Source of the DNA: Azophilus sp965247035
Lineage (GTDB): Bacteria > Pseudomonadota > Gammaproteobacteria > Pseudomonadales > Azotimanducaceae
Assembly: GCA_965247035.1 (NCBI GenBank)
Contig: CBDFGJ010000003.1
Span: 1 to 64,000, forward strand
Direction: 5' to 3'
DNA: 64,000 nucleotides
The position numbers and the translations under genes were made by a program. The notes beneath the pieces are model-generated. The model searched no databases and had not been told where the DNA came from. It saw only the letters and a list, made by a program, of their open reading frames with translations. Positions 1 through 7,659 of the stretch are shown here, in pieces (within the stretch, counting starts at the first letter, position 1; every line of letters begins with the position of its first letter).

Positions 1-1295
1 GTGCCCGACTTCAGTAATTCCACGGTGTTTCGGTAGCTGCCGTCGTCCGAACCGTGAGTTATTTTCCCCACCTGCCAAACATATGCGCCACTGACGGGGC
101 GGTTCAGGAATTCGACCAAGCGGCCAGGGTGCAGCCCGGGCTGCCCGGTGGCTATGCTCAGCATCGTCAAGGCGATGCTTGCCCGTTCTTGCTTGAAATT
201 GGAGCGGTAGGTAGCCTCGTCCAAGCCCAACTTGGCCGCCGAAAGCACGGTTTCAACGGGCAGGTCCAAGTCGTCAGCCTCGTACTCCGGCGTTTCGGCT
301 GGGGGCCGTTCGCTGATCCGACGCACCTGACCGATGGAGGGATTGTCCACAATCGTGTCTCGGGGCCGGGCATCCGGCACCGGCCGAATGCTGCGGACCA
401 CAGCATTGACGGCGCTCGCAGACCCCGGCCGCACTGTCATGCGGGCGGCCCCGTACCTTGCTGGGCTGTCGCTCAGAGTGACGGCGACCATGCCGTTGGG
501 TTGACCGAGAATCTCCATCCGCACGCCAAGCCGTCCAAGCACCGCCTGCAGCCATGGTCCAAACTGTTCGCCGCTGGCGATGGCGTAGGGAATCCGCCCA
601 AGGGAATCCCGCAGCTTCTGCCGGATGCCCACTATCGGCATTCCAGGCAGCGACGGCGTGGAGGTGGGTTCGCCATCGCCGCCAACAGCTAGAGACAATG
701 CGCCGCCAAGCAGTTCGGAGGGTGAACAGTCCCGGAATACACCCCAGATTGGGGTCTTGCGCAAAAAGGTGATCGGATCGCACAGACGCACGCGGAAAGC
801 GCCGCCGCCGCCATCCTTCCTAACCTGCGGCGCCACTTGGGTAATCACCGATGGCCAAGTTCGGATAGCAATCAAGCCCAAATTAGCTTCCGGGTCGGAG
901 GGAGGAATGTCGCCATCGTCATCGGTCGCCGAAGGCGACTCCTCGCTCCCCCCCGGCAGGGTATTTCTTTCGTTTTCCTCGTCGTCACCGGACACCGAAC
1001 GGGGCCGCTGCACTCCCAGCGCGTTCGTCTCCTCAATCCATAACCCGAGCGCCGCCGGCAGACCGGGAACCAGATGGTATTTGAGCGCCCGGCCAAATAC
1101 TTGGCTAATCGGCAGATCCTCCCCCGGGTTCGGATTGACCACCGCGAAGCCGCTCCAACCGCCAGCGGCCGGCTCGGTCAGGAACCAACGCTCAACAGGC
1201 GCGACGGTGGCGTCGGCAATCAGCGGATCAAGTTCGGCGAAATACTGAACAGGTATCCGGCCGCTCGGTGCGCTACCCTGATTGTCACTCGCCAT
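1..1295 (-). CDS. VgrG-like T6SS spike protein, second tandem copy (partial, runs off left edge)
   Basis: The frame is open from an ATG at 1295 to the window edge, about 431 codons. The start overlaps the end of the neighbouring spike gene by 11 bases, so the two are probably translated together. The protein aligns along its length with that neighbour: both share a WPSV segment, a CDPI/VDPI segment followed by IWG, a GGALSL/GGAVSL block, an S..LDE.AYR block and a TGQPG segment. It is therefore a paralogous VgrG-like protein, expected to sit at the tip of the T6SS tube. It differs by an acidic Asp/Glu-rich insert around residues 95-130. The C-terminal end, where an effector domain or a PAAR-binding tip might lie, is outside the window. 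The family call rests on homology to the neighbour and on position. Confidence 0.7.
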   Translation of the reverse strand, partial: MASDNQGSAPSGRIPVQYFAELDPLIADATVAPVERWFLTEPAAGGWSGFAVVNPNPGEDLPISQVFGRALKYHLVPGLPAALGLWIEETNALGVQRPRSVSGDDEENERNTLPGGSEESPSATDDDGDIPPSDPEANLGLIAIRTWPSVITQVAPQVRKDGGGGAFRVRLCDPITFLRKTPIWGVFRDCSPSELLGGALSLAVGGDGEPTSTPSLPGMPIVGIRQKLRDSLGRIPYAIASGEQFGPWLQAVLGRLGVRMEILGQPNGMVAVTLSDSPARYGAARMTVRPGSASAVNAVVRSIRPVPDARPRDTIVDNPSIGQVRRISERPPAETPEYEADDLDLPVETVLSAAKLGLDEATYRSNFKQERASIALTMLSIATGQPGLHPGRLVEFLNRPVSGAYVWQVGKITHGSDDGSYRNTVELLKSG

Positions 1296-3345
1296 CGCTT
1301 TCGCCGCCCTCGCTTTCCATCTCGCTTTCGATGTCTTTTGACGGTCGGAACACCACGCCCGACCACGCCTGCTCGAAATTGTGCTCCACCACAATGCCGG
1401 CCGTGGCACCAGAGACCAAGGAGCTGATCTGCCGATCCTCGCGATACTGGAAGCCTACCACCTCGGCCCAGAACGGGTCATGCACCGCCACTCGACAGGC
1501 GTCGCCTTGGCGGTGGGATGGGATGAATCCGTGCAACCCGCCCGCCATCGGCTGAATGATCGTGAGCGGAAGGCGCGGCGGCCACCGCTCCGGCGCGGCC
1601 TCAGCGGCGCGACGCGCCTGCTCGCCTTCAGGGTCGTCGCCAAATAGAATGCCTTGATCCTCTTCCGACAGAGCCGGTTGGTCGGCGGCGGAGCCATCCC
1701 CTTCGTCACCCCCTTCGTCCATGCCCTCCCTAGCACGCAGCACGGCGGCGGCATCATCGCTCACCAGCGAATCCCGAGGCGTCACGTAGCCGTCCCGATC
1801 CCGGTCCGCACTGTCCTCCGCGAGCGCCCGTTGGTAGGCCAGATAGCGCAATATGTCTTGCCGTTTGCCTTTCAGCTGGTTGCGTTCGGCGAGCTCCGTT
1901 TCGGTCAACTCGTCATCCGGCCGGGCCGGGTAGGGGTCGTCGTAATCGCCATTGCGCAAGGCTTCCATTTCGGCATCGAAATCTTCCAGTTGCGGTACTT
2001 CCTCGAAGTCCGAAGGGGTCACCCGCCCGTCTTCGGTGGAATCGAACTGAGCGAACCACGCATCCGCCGCGGTCTTGCTTGGTGCGAAGGGGAAGAAAAT
2101 GGGAATGCGCCCCAAGCGATCCCGGGGAACCGGCTCATAAACAACGTAATCCCGGCCACCATCGACAACCCCCGGCACAGTAATCGGCGGCTGCCGCAAA
2201 GGTGGAGCTGGATGCCATGGCCAACCGCCATTCAGCAAGGTGGCTTTATTGACGTAGTTAGTCCCGCGCATTTGGTGGTTAACCTGAGCTATCTGCCAGA
2301 TATCGATTTGTCGTATGGTTTGGTCGAGACTTACCAGACGACCAGGACGGAAGCCGGGCTGTCCAGTCGTCACGTGTACGGCAAGCATTTCGGTGTAGGC
2401 CCCATACACCGACGCCATTGCACGATAGGCGACTTCGTCGAGGCTAATTTCAACTCCAGCGAATAAACGCCCGACCGCGCCGCTGCCGATGCGGCGAAAG
2501 CCGCTTTGGGTGGGGTCGTCGAGAACCATCCCTCGGGACTGCCGCCCCGGTCGGCCATTGATGCCGGTGATTTTCACACGACCGCCGCTCGACTGGTCCT
2601 CTTCGTCTTCCGCTGCCAGCGTCATGTCGATCGGATCACCCGCCACTTTGCCGTCCGCCAATGTCAGAAGGATGCTGCCGTCGTTGCGGCCGAGCATCTC
2701 CATGCGAATGGCCAGCAAGCCGAGGAACTGCCGGAGCCAAGTGCGTAGGGATTGACCGACCGCAATGGAATAGGGCACGAAGTCGAGCGCTGCGCGAAGA
2801 CGCGACCGCACCACCACCCGCGGAAGATCGGGCAACGCCGGTTCGAGCGTCGGCTTGCCGTTGCTGCCCGCCGCCAAGGAAACCGCTCCGCCGAACATCT
2901 CGGCGGCGGAAACACCGCGGTATGCGCCCCAGATGGAGCGCTCCGACAGATAGGCAATCGGGTCAACGAGGCGAATCATGCAGGTCGCGTTGTTCTGCTC
3001 TGCCAGTTGACGCGGCTCGACGCCGACAATGACCGAGGGCCAAGAGCGCACGACCCGGGCAGCGACGGCGGCGTCTTCGCTCACATAGACCAAGCGCAAG
3101 GTGGCGGCTTGGCCCGGAACGATGCCTGCGTGCAGCGCGGCTCCCATCACGTTGCCGATGGTGAGCGGCTCGTTCGAAGAAACGACCAACGTGGCCGTAC
3201 ATTGCCAGCCGTGATTGTACGTCTCGTTCAGGCCGAATTGGCCCAAGTCCACAAGTTGGCTGCCTCCGCCCTGTCTGGCGAGTTCGAGTTTGGCGCGATA
3301 TCGCCCCTGCGAACTCGAAGTTGTGGTTGCAGTCTCGGTAATCAT
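1285..3345 (-). CDS. VgrG-like T6SS spike protein with two EF-hand-like loops
   Basis: This 686-residue protein is probably the trimeric spike that caps the Hcp tube. Residues 1-380 resemble phage-tail-hub/VgrG modules. Residues 391-420 (VDGGRDYVVYEP... then DRLGRIPIFFPF) look like the VgrG OB-fold segment. An acidic insert at about 430-590 contains two loops that fit the calcium EF-hand pattern: D435 to D446, and D514 to D525 with the DxDxDG core. A last segment, about 590-670, appears to resume the OB fold. It lies downstream of two Hcp genes and is followed at once by a second paralogue. EF-hands are not a usual part of VgrG, so calcium-dependent folding after export is possible but inferred. 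A phage-type tail hub is the alternative. Confidence 0.72.
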   Translation of the reverse strand: MITETATTTSSSQGRYRAKLELARQGGGSQLVDLGQFGLNETYNHGWQCTATLVVSSNEPLTIGNVMGAALHAGIVPGQAATLRLVYVSEDAAVAARVVRSWPSVIVGVEPRQLAEQNNATCMIRLVDPIAYLSERSIWGAYRGVSAAEMFGGAVSLAAGSNGKPTLEPALPDLPRVVVRSRLRAALDFVPYSIAVGQSLRTWLRQFLGLLAIRMEMLGRNDGSILLTLADGKVAGDPIDMTLAAEDEEDQSSGGRVKITGINGRPGRQSRGMVLDDPTQSGFRRIGSGAVGRLFAGVEISLDEVAYRAMASVYGAYTEMLAVHVTTGQPGFRPGRLVSLDQTIRQIDIWQIAQVNHQMRGTNYVNKATLLNGGWPWHPAPPLRQPPITVPGVVDGGRDYVVYEPVPRDRLGRIPIFFPFAPSKTAADAWFAQFDSTEDGRVTPSDFEEVPQLEDFDAEMEALRNGDYDDPYPARPDDELTETELAERNQLKGKRQDILRYLAYQRALAEDSADRDRDGYVTPRDSLVSDDAAAVLRAREGMDEGGDEGDGSAADQPALSEEDQGILFGDDPEGEQARRAAEAAPERWPPRLPLTIIQPMAGGLHGFIPSHRQGDACRVAVHDPFWAEVVGFQYREDRQISSLVSGATAGIVVEHNFEQAWSGVVFRPSKDIESEMESEGGESDGE

Positions 3346-3578
3346 GGTTGGCTACCGAGTTCGAATATGGTGCGGTATTCCGTGGTCATCATGACACCCC
3401 GTGCGGCTTGCGCGTCGGTTTTGTTGCCTTTTGGCCCTGTGGATCTAGATCGCGGCCTGTTTGCGCACTTGTACACGCTATGGGGAGGATGGATGCCAGC
3501 GGTCGGGTTGCGGCTAAGCGCTCCCCAAACCGACAGGCATCCGTGTCCCTAGGTCCCGATCAATCCGACCTCGCGTTG

Positions 3579-4064
3579 CTAAACGTCGATGGTCTGCAGC
3601 GCCACGGACCAAGCGCCCGCTGTCTGGCCCTGCTCCACATCGTTGACGAAGTGCTTGAACTCCCAACTAATGGCGTCGTACTCCAAGCAGAACGTCTCCA
3701 CAGCTTCCTCCGCTGGTTCGCGGGTCGCCGGGTCCAACGGCGTGTCGGTGTCGATCCTCACCACGTACGCGTTGTTCGCCGTGATGACCTCCGCAACTTG
3801 GTTGTTACGCATTCGCGTGATGGTCACCGCGCCGAGGCCCGTACCCATCGCCGTCGCCAGCTTGAGGGCCGGCGACGCCTTATCGATGGTATGCGAAAGG
3901 GAGATCGGTCCGTGCCTTGAAGTGCCCTCGACGCGACTTGCCCCATCGCTGACGGTGGTCAGCGTGATGGCGTGGCGCATAGAGGTGCATTCGATCTGGC
4001 CTTCGTAGCCGAGTTGGGTCGCTTCGCCCTGGATGGTGCCGATTTTGACCATAATTACTGACAT
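3579..4064 (-). CDS. hcp: Hcp-family T6SS tube protein (type A, copy 1)
   Basis: The 161-residue protein has Hcp1-family features: an N-terminal strand with IQGEATQLGYEGQIE, a central SLSHTIDKASPALKLATAMGTGLG segment, and a C-terminal YDAISWEFKH strand. Hcp forms hexameric rings stacked into the T6SS inner tube. A good ribosome site (AAAGGAG) precedes the ATG. It lies 31 bp downstream of a second, larger Hcp-type gene, and this pair is a near-identical copy of the pair at 6297-7497. The two copies differ at the C-terminus: this one ends in ALQTIDV, while the other carries a longer tail. The copies diverge below about 3597, which marks one edge of the duplication. Confidence 0.88.
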   Translation of the reverse strand: MSVIMVKIGTIQGEATQLGYEGQIECTSMRHAITLTTVSDGASRVEGTSRHGPISLSHTIDKASPALKLATAMGTGLGAVTITRMRNNQVAEVITANNAYVVRIDTDTPLDPATREPAEEAVETFCLEYDAISWEFKHFVNDVEQGQTAGAWSVALQTIDV

Positions 4065-4740
4065 GTGCTTTCTCCTTTTAAACTGTTGCTAGAAACTAGG
4101 CTTCCACGTTTCTTGAAATGTCGAAACCCTTGGCTATCGTGTCCGACTGCACGCCACCGCTGTAGGCCGTGTACTCCCACTTGACGACGCTGGGATTCAA
4201 CCAAATCCGCTCCACCTCGCGATTCGACGGGGCGCTGCGGGGTCCGACCACCGGTTGCGGAAAGTTCCGCGTGGTGCTCGCCAAGCTGGCCACGACGGGC
4301 GACAGCAGAGACGCCATGCCAATTCCTCCGGGCACCGGCAAGCCGCGCGTGGACGGGTACAGGTGCTGATGGAAAGCAATCGACTCTTCATCAAGCGTGT
4401 CGTGCTCGATCCGCGAGATGTAGGTGTTGGACAACGTGTAGCGCATGTACGGCACTGATCCGCTCTCCACAACCCGAAACAGCACCATCGTCACTTCGCC
4501 GAGGTTCAACGCTGCCGAGCAGGCCTCGGCGAGCTTGGGGCTGGCGCGGTCCTTGTACCGGGTCAGCTGGATGTCGGACTGCTTGCCGCGGCCTATGCCG
4601 CCCCGTCCGCCTGCGCTGCCGGCCTGCACGCCCACTTCGAGGGTTTCGCGTATGCTAATCGCCTCGAGTTGGTCGGTATAAGCCGCCTTGGTGCTAGCGC
4701 CCAAGATGTTGGGCACATTAACTATGATCTCAGCCATGAT
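3597..4740. repeat. Segmental duplication, copy 1 of the Hcp pair
   Basis: Positions 3597-4740 match 6357-7500 at a constant offset of 2,760 bases with only scattered substitutions. Weaker similarity continues through the AT-rich leaders and into tssA sequence. The high identity implies a recent duplication or ongoing gene conversion. Confidence 0.9.
4096..4737 (-). CDS. Hcp-like T6SS tube protein (type B, copy 1)
   Basis: A 213-residue protein, longer than a standard Hcp (about 160-170 residues), but with similar order: an early IRETLEVGVQ strand, QLTRYKDRASPKLAEAC in the position of the Hcp SH.hD.ASP.L segment, and a final WEYTAYSGG strand. A loop at about 125-180, rich in Pro, Ser and Ala, is extra. 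The start is supported by AAGGAG seven bases upstream. It is first in a two-gene unit with the type A Hcp. Two distinct Hcp types coded side by side could make a mixed or layered tube, or the larger one could be a cap or adaptor; this is inference. It is about 97% identical to the copy at 6856-7497. Confidence 0.8.
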   Translation of the reverse strand: MAEIIVNVPNILGASTKAAYTDQLEAISIRETLEVGVQAGSAGGRGGIGRGKQSDIQLTRYKDRASPKLAEACSAALNLGEVTMVLFRVVESGSVPYMRYTLSNTYISRIEHDTLDEESIAFHQHLYPSTRGLPVPGGIGMASLLSPVVASLASTTRNFPQPVVGPRSAPSNREVERIWLNPSVVKWEYTAYSGGVQSDTIAKGFDISRNVEA

Positions 4741-4949
4741 TCACTCCTTTATGTTGGCTCCGGCCTAAATGCCTTCAAGAGCTACCTTACGCGCTTTTTG
4801 CCAATCTTCCAGCTTTTTTTTCAATTTATATTGAGTCTTTTAATATCAAATTGCATCAAATAGAACACGTCATAAAAAATTCTCCCAAATTTATCTAATC
4901 CAAACAGTATCAAATAGATCTTGTAAAAAAAGAATTTTCGGGCCTCAGA
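4738..4949. promoter_or_regulatory. AT-rich leader of Hcp pair, copy 1
   Basis: This non-coding stretch is clearly AT-richer than its surroundings and is a degraded version of 7498-7659. It has the ribosome site for the type B Hcp at its left end and an imperfect form of the TTCAATTTAAATTGAA palindrome around 4820-4836. It probably held the promoter of the copied Hcp pair. No convincing -35/-10 pair can be assigned by eye. Confidence 0.4.
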
Positions 4950-5030
4950 ATCCTTGAATCTGCTTGTGGATGGAGCCGAGCAACTGCTCAAGGCTCACAC
5001 CGGAAACGCGCATCTTCATGGAGATTATGC
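4950..5030 (-). pseudogene. tssA 3'-end fragment (duplication relic)
   Basis: About 80 bases match the 3' end of the intact tssA at 7660-7740 almost base for base, including the region encoding its C-terminal LLDSIHKQLQGP. The match stops at about 5030, where IS66-like sequence begins, and resumes with different sequence at 6088. It is too short to make a product. Confidence 0.85.
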
Positions 5031-5700
5031 AGGTTAGCGATGAAAACGCTTATATTGACGCATTTTTTTGATCTCGGTTCCTTCAAGAAACAGCTTGAGC
5101 TGCATCAGGTTCAGCACCGACTTGCCCTGGCTGTTGGCGCTGAAGCTACACTGTCCCTAGACCAGCTTCCTGCTCCGGATGCAGTAGCCAATACGATCAA
5201 AATACAGGGTTTTGGGCAAGATGTGTCGGCGATTGACAAAGACAAACAACTGGCCGCTGGTCGGATCTTCCCGCAGCGTGTTCTTCACCAAGGCGGAAAG
5301 GCCCGAAGCTCTTGCGCATATCGGCGGGCTGGGTGCACAACCAAATGCGCAAGTCGTTCTCGGAATGGAACATCAGACCGGCTTCAGGTTCAACTTGAGG
5401 CCATCGCCGAGATCGAGTTCGATGTGCCAACCCGGTGACCCTTCGGGACTGAACAGCTGACCGAGCTCAATCACGGCGCCAACCACACTAGGCTGATGCG
5501 CCAGACGCTTGCGCCACTTGCAAGAACTGGCGTCACCGATCTGCTGGGCCTAGCGGAACCGGGCTGCGGACAACCCCGATGCGGCCTGCGCATCGACAAT
5601 GGTCCGCCATTGAATCGCGTTGCGATGAGTTCGGTGGGTCAGATTGCTCCTGCGAAAGTCGGCGTTATAGTAGGCTGGAATCGCAGTCGTGGGAATGACG
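5031..5700 (-). mobile_element. Degraded IS66-family element (TnpB and TnpA relics)
   Basis: On the minus strand a frame at 5197-5430 reads ENDLRIWLCTQPADMRKSFG, the conserved start of IS66 TnpB (WLCTQPTDMRKSF type). It then loses frame. Further downstream to 5041 a segment ending LFLEGTEIKKMRQYKRF fits the TnpB C-terminus. Upstream, 5400-5660 reads as a broken TnpA-like helix-turn-helix protein (QWRTIVDAQAASGLS ... YKWRKRL style). Several frameshifts and stops show it is dead. No TnpC is present, so the element is truncated. It separates two tssA fragments. Confidence 0.7.
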
Positions 5701-5714
5701 GTTCAGAATGAACG

Positions 5715-6060
5715 CTTACGTTGCGGGAGGTGGGTCACCGGATTGGCCTGCTTGATCGAATGGCTGCCTGCTTCACCGATGACCGCAACCCAAACAGTAT
5801 CGAGCACAACGTTCACTCCTTGGTCGCGCAACGGACCCAAGGCCTAGCCCTAGGCTATGAGGATCTCAACGATCACGACCGGCTGCGTGGGGGACAGTGC
5901 CTTAGCGCTGTTGGTTGACAAGCATGATCTGACGGGCGAGCACCGCGAGCGGATGCGCGACCGGGGCAGTCCGCTGACCGGGCACCCTCACCGACTGGAG
6001 CTCAGTGACCCCGCCTCAGCAGCAACTGGGTGCCCCGTGCAATCCAGCTGGACTTGAATG
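5715..6060 (+). mobile_element. Degraded IS1380-family transposase fragment
   Basis: The plus strand reads GLLDRMAACFTDDRNPNSIE, then LVAQRTQGLALGYEDLNDHD, which is the conserved N-terminal part of IS1380-type transposases. After one frameshift near 5895 it continues LALLVDKHDLTGEHRERMRD and GHPHRLELS, matching the next family block. The catalytic core and C-terminus are missing. It abuts the IS66 relic, so this site has taken at least two insertions. Confidence 0.75.
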
Positions 6061-6087
6061 CCACGGATGACCCGCTGCACGGCCGAC

Positions 6088-6205
6088 AGGAAGATGGAGA
6101 TGCCCATCGACCGCCAGCGCGACAACAGGTGCAACACCGGCGAGTGGAGGCCCCGGGGCCTCCATCAACTCAATCGCCCGGTCAATGGAATCCTAAGCAT
6201 TGCCG
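6088..6205 (-). pseudogene. tssA internal fragment (duplication relic)
   Basis: These bases match intact tssA at about 7746-7860 (region coding for HMLSRWRSMGIID and the stretch before it) with small deletions. Together with the fragment at 4950-5030 this rebuilds the 3' end of one tssA copy that was split by the IS66/IS1380 insertions. Confidence 0.8.
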
Positions 6206-6212
6206 GCGCGGC

Positions 6213-6300
6213 GCATTGCCTTTGAGGTCGTCGCCAAATAGATTGCCTCAATCCTCTTCTGGCGGAGTCGGCTGGTCGCCGGCGGAGTCATCACCGTCAC
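6213..6300 (-). pseudogene. vgrG fragment (duplication relic)
   Basis: The sequence parallels about 1632-1720 of the spike gene, the part coding for the acidic ALSEEDQGILFGDDPEGE segment. It sits downstream of the second Hcp pair in the same relative place as the intact vgrG sits downstream of the first pair. It supports duplication of a unit that once ran tssA end - hcp pair - vgrG. Confidence 0.7.
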
Positions 6301-6824
6301 CCATGACTTGCAAGCCTCGCCAAGGTATCGCTCTTCAAGGCGTCAAGGGCGCCGGCCAGCTCCACGGACCAAGCGCCCGTTGTCTGGCCCTGCTCCACAT
6401 CGTTGACGAAGTGCTTGAACCCCCAACTAATGGCGTCGTACTCCAAGCAGAACGTCTCCACAGCTTCCTCCGCCGGTTCGCGGGTCGCCGGGTCCAACGG
6501 CGTGTCGGTGTCGATCCGCACCACGTGCGCGTTGTTCGCCGTGATGATCTCCGCAACTTGGTTGTTACGCAGTCGCGTGATGATCACCTCGCCAAGGCCC
6601 GTACCCATCGCCGTCGCCAGCTTGAGGGCCGGCGACGCCATATCAATGGTGTGCGAAAGGGAGATCGGTCCCTGCCTTGAAGTGCCCTCGACGCGACTTG
6701 CCCCATCGCTGACGGTGGTCAGCGTGATGGCGTGGCGCATAGAGGTGCATTCGATCTGGCCTTCGTAGCCGAGTTGGGTCGCTTCGCCTTGGATGGCGTC
6801 GATTTTGACCATAATGACTGACAT
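6297..6824 (-). CDS. hcp: Hcp-family T6SS tube protein (type A, copy 2)
   Basis: A 175-residue near-identical copy of the Hcp at 3579-4064 with the same start, ribosome site and Hcp1-family segments. It differs by a few substitutions (for example HVVRID for YVVRID) and by a longer C-terminus: after the shared WSVEL the protein continues about 20 residues (GALDALKSDTLARLASHG). It lies 31 bp downstream of the type B Hcp of the same pair and is the copy closest to the structural T6SS genes. Both copies look intact, so either could supply the tube; different C-termini could affect subunit contacts or cargo. Confidence 0.88.
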   Translation of the reverse strand: MSVIMVKIDAIQGEATQLGYEGQIECTSMRHAITLTTVSDGASRVEGTSRQGPISLSHTIDMASPALKLATAMGTGLGEVIITRLRNNQVAEIITANNAHVVRIDTDTPLDPATREPAEEAVETFCLEYDAISWGFKHFVNDVEQGQTTGAWSVELAGALDALKSDTLARLASHG

Positions 6825-7500
6825 GTGCTTTCTCCTTTTAACCTGTTGCTAGGAACTAGGCTTCCACGTTTCCTGCAATGTCGAAACCCTTAGCTATCGC
6901 GTCCGACTGCACGCCACCGCTGTAGGCCGTGTACTCCCACCTGACGACGCTGGGATTCAACCAAACCCGCTCCACCTCGCGATTCGACGGGGCGCTGCGG
7001 GGTCCGACCACCGGTTGCGGAAAGTTCCGCGTGGTGCTCGCCAAGCTGGCCACGACGGGCGACAGCAGAGACGCCATGCCAACTGCTCCGGGCACCGGCA
7101 AGCCGCGCGTGGACGGGTACAGGTGTTGATGGAAAGCAATCGACTCTTCATCAAGCGTGTCGTGCTCGATCCGCGAGATGTAGGTGTTGGACAACGTGTA
7201 GCGCATGTACGGCACCGATCCGCTCTCCACAACCCGGAACAGCACCATCGTCACTTCGCCGAGGTTCAACGCTGCCGAGCAGGCCTCGGCGAGCTTGGGG
7301 CTGGCGCGGTCCTTGTACCGGGTCAGCTGGATGTCGGACTGCTTGCCGCGGCCTATGCCGCCGCGTCCGCCTGCGCTGCCGGCCTGCACGCCCACTTCGA
7401 GGGTTTCGCGTATGCTAATCGCCTCGAGTTGGTCGGCATAGCCTTCCTTGGTGCTAGCGCCCAAGATGTTGGGCACATTAATTATGATCTCAGCCATGGT
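6357..7500. repeat. Segmental duplication, copy 2 of the Hcp pair
   Basis: Partner of 3597-4740. This copy keeps the intact tssA upstream, while the other copy has only tssA fragments, so this one is probably the parental arrangement on its upstream side. On its downstream side it has only a vgrG fragment, while copy 1 has the intact spike genes. Confidence 0.9.
6856..7497 (-). CDS. Hcp-like T6SS tube protein (type B, copy 2)
   Basis: A 213-residue copy of the protein at 4096-4737, differing at only a handful of positions (KEGYAD for KAAYTD near the N-terminus, GAVG for GGIG, and DIAGN for DISRN near the end). It has a strong ribosome site (AAGGAG) and follows tssA after a 160-bp AT-rich leader. 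It probably starts the hcp transcription unit. The role is as for copy 1: an Hcp-fold tube subunit or tube-associated protein of uncertain exact position. Confidence 0.8.
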   Translation of the reverse strand: MAEIIINVPNILGASTKEGYADQLEAISIRETLEVGVQAGSAGGRGGIGRGKQSDIQLTRYKDRASPKLAEACSAALNLGEVTMVLFRVVESGSVPYMRYTLSNTYISRIEHDTLDEESIAFHQHLYPSTRGLPVPGAVGMASLLSPVVASLASTTRNFPQPVVGPRSAPSNREVERVWLNPSVVRWEYTAYSGGVQSDAIAKGFDIAGNVEA

Positions 7501-7659
7501 TCACTCCTTCATCTTGGCTACGGCCAAATGCCTTCAGGAGTTACCTTACACTCTTATTTACCCGCTCATAATCAAGTCTTACAGCGTTTTTTCAATTTAA
7601 ATTGAATCTTTCAATAACAAACAGAATCAAATAGATCTTGAAGAATGGTTTTGCCGGCC
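7498..7659 (-). promoter_or_regulatory. AT-rich leader before the Hcp pair, with a 16-bp perfect palindrome
   Basis: The gap between tssA and the Hcp pair contains the perfect palindrome TTCAATTTAAATTGAA at 7591-7606, followed (minus strand) by TTGAAA and, 16 bases on, GATTAT, a weak -35/-10 pair. A strong ribosome site lies just before the type B hcp. This fits a separate promoter and possible operator that would let Hcp be made in excess of the machine. The promoter call is tentative. Confidence 0.4.

Noticed and set aside
54..1248. Plus-strand frames opposite the left spike gene
   Set aside because: Low-complexity Arg/Pro/Gly-rich translations; the minus-strand frame is homologous to the adjacent spike protein over its whole visible length.
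1654..2466. A 270-codon plus-strand frame
   Set aside because: It is antisense to the VgrG-like gene and lacks any recognisable domain.
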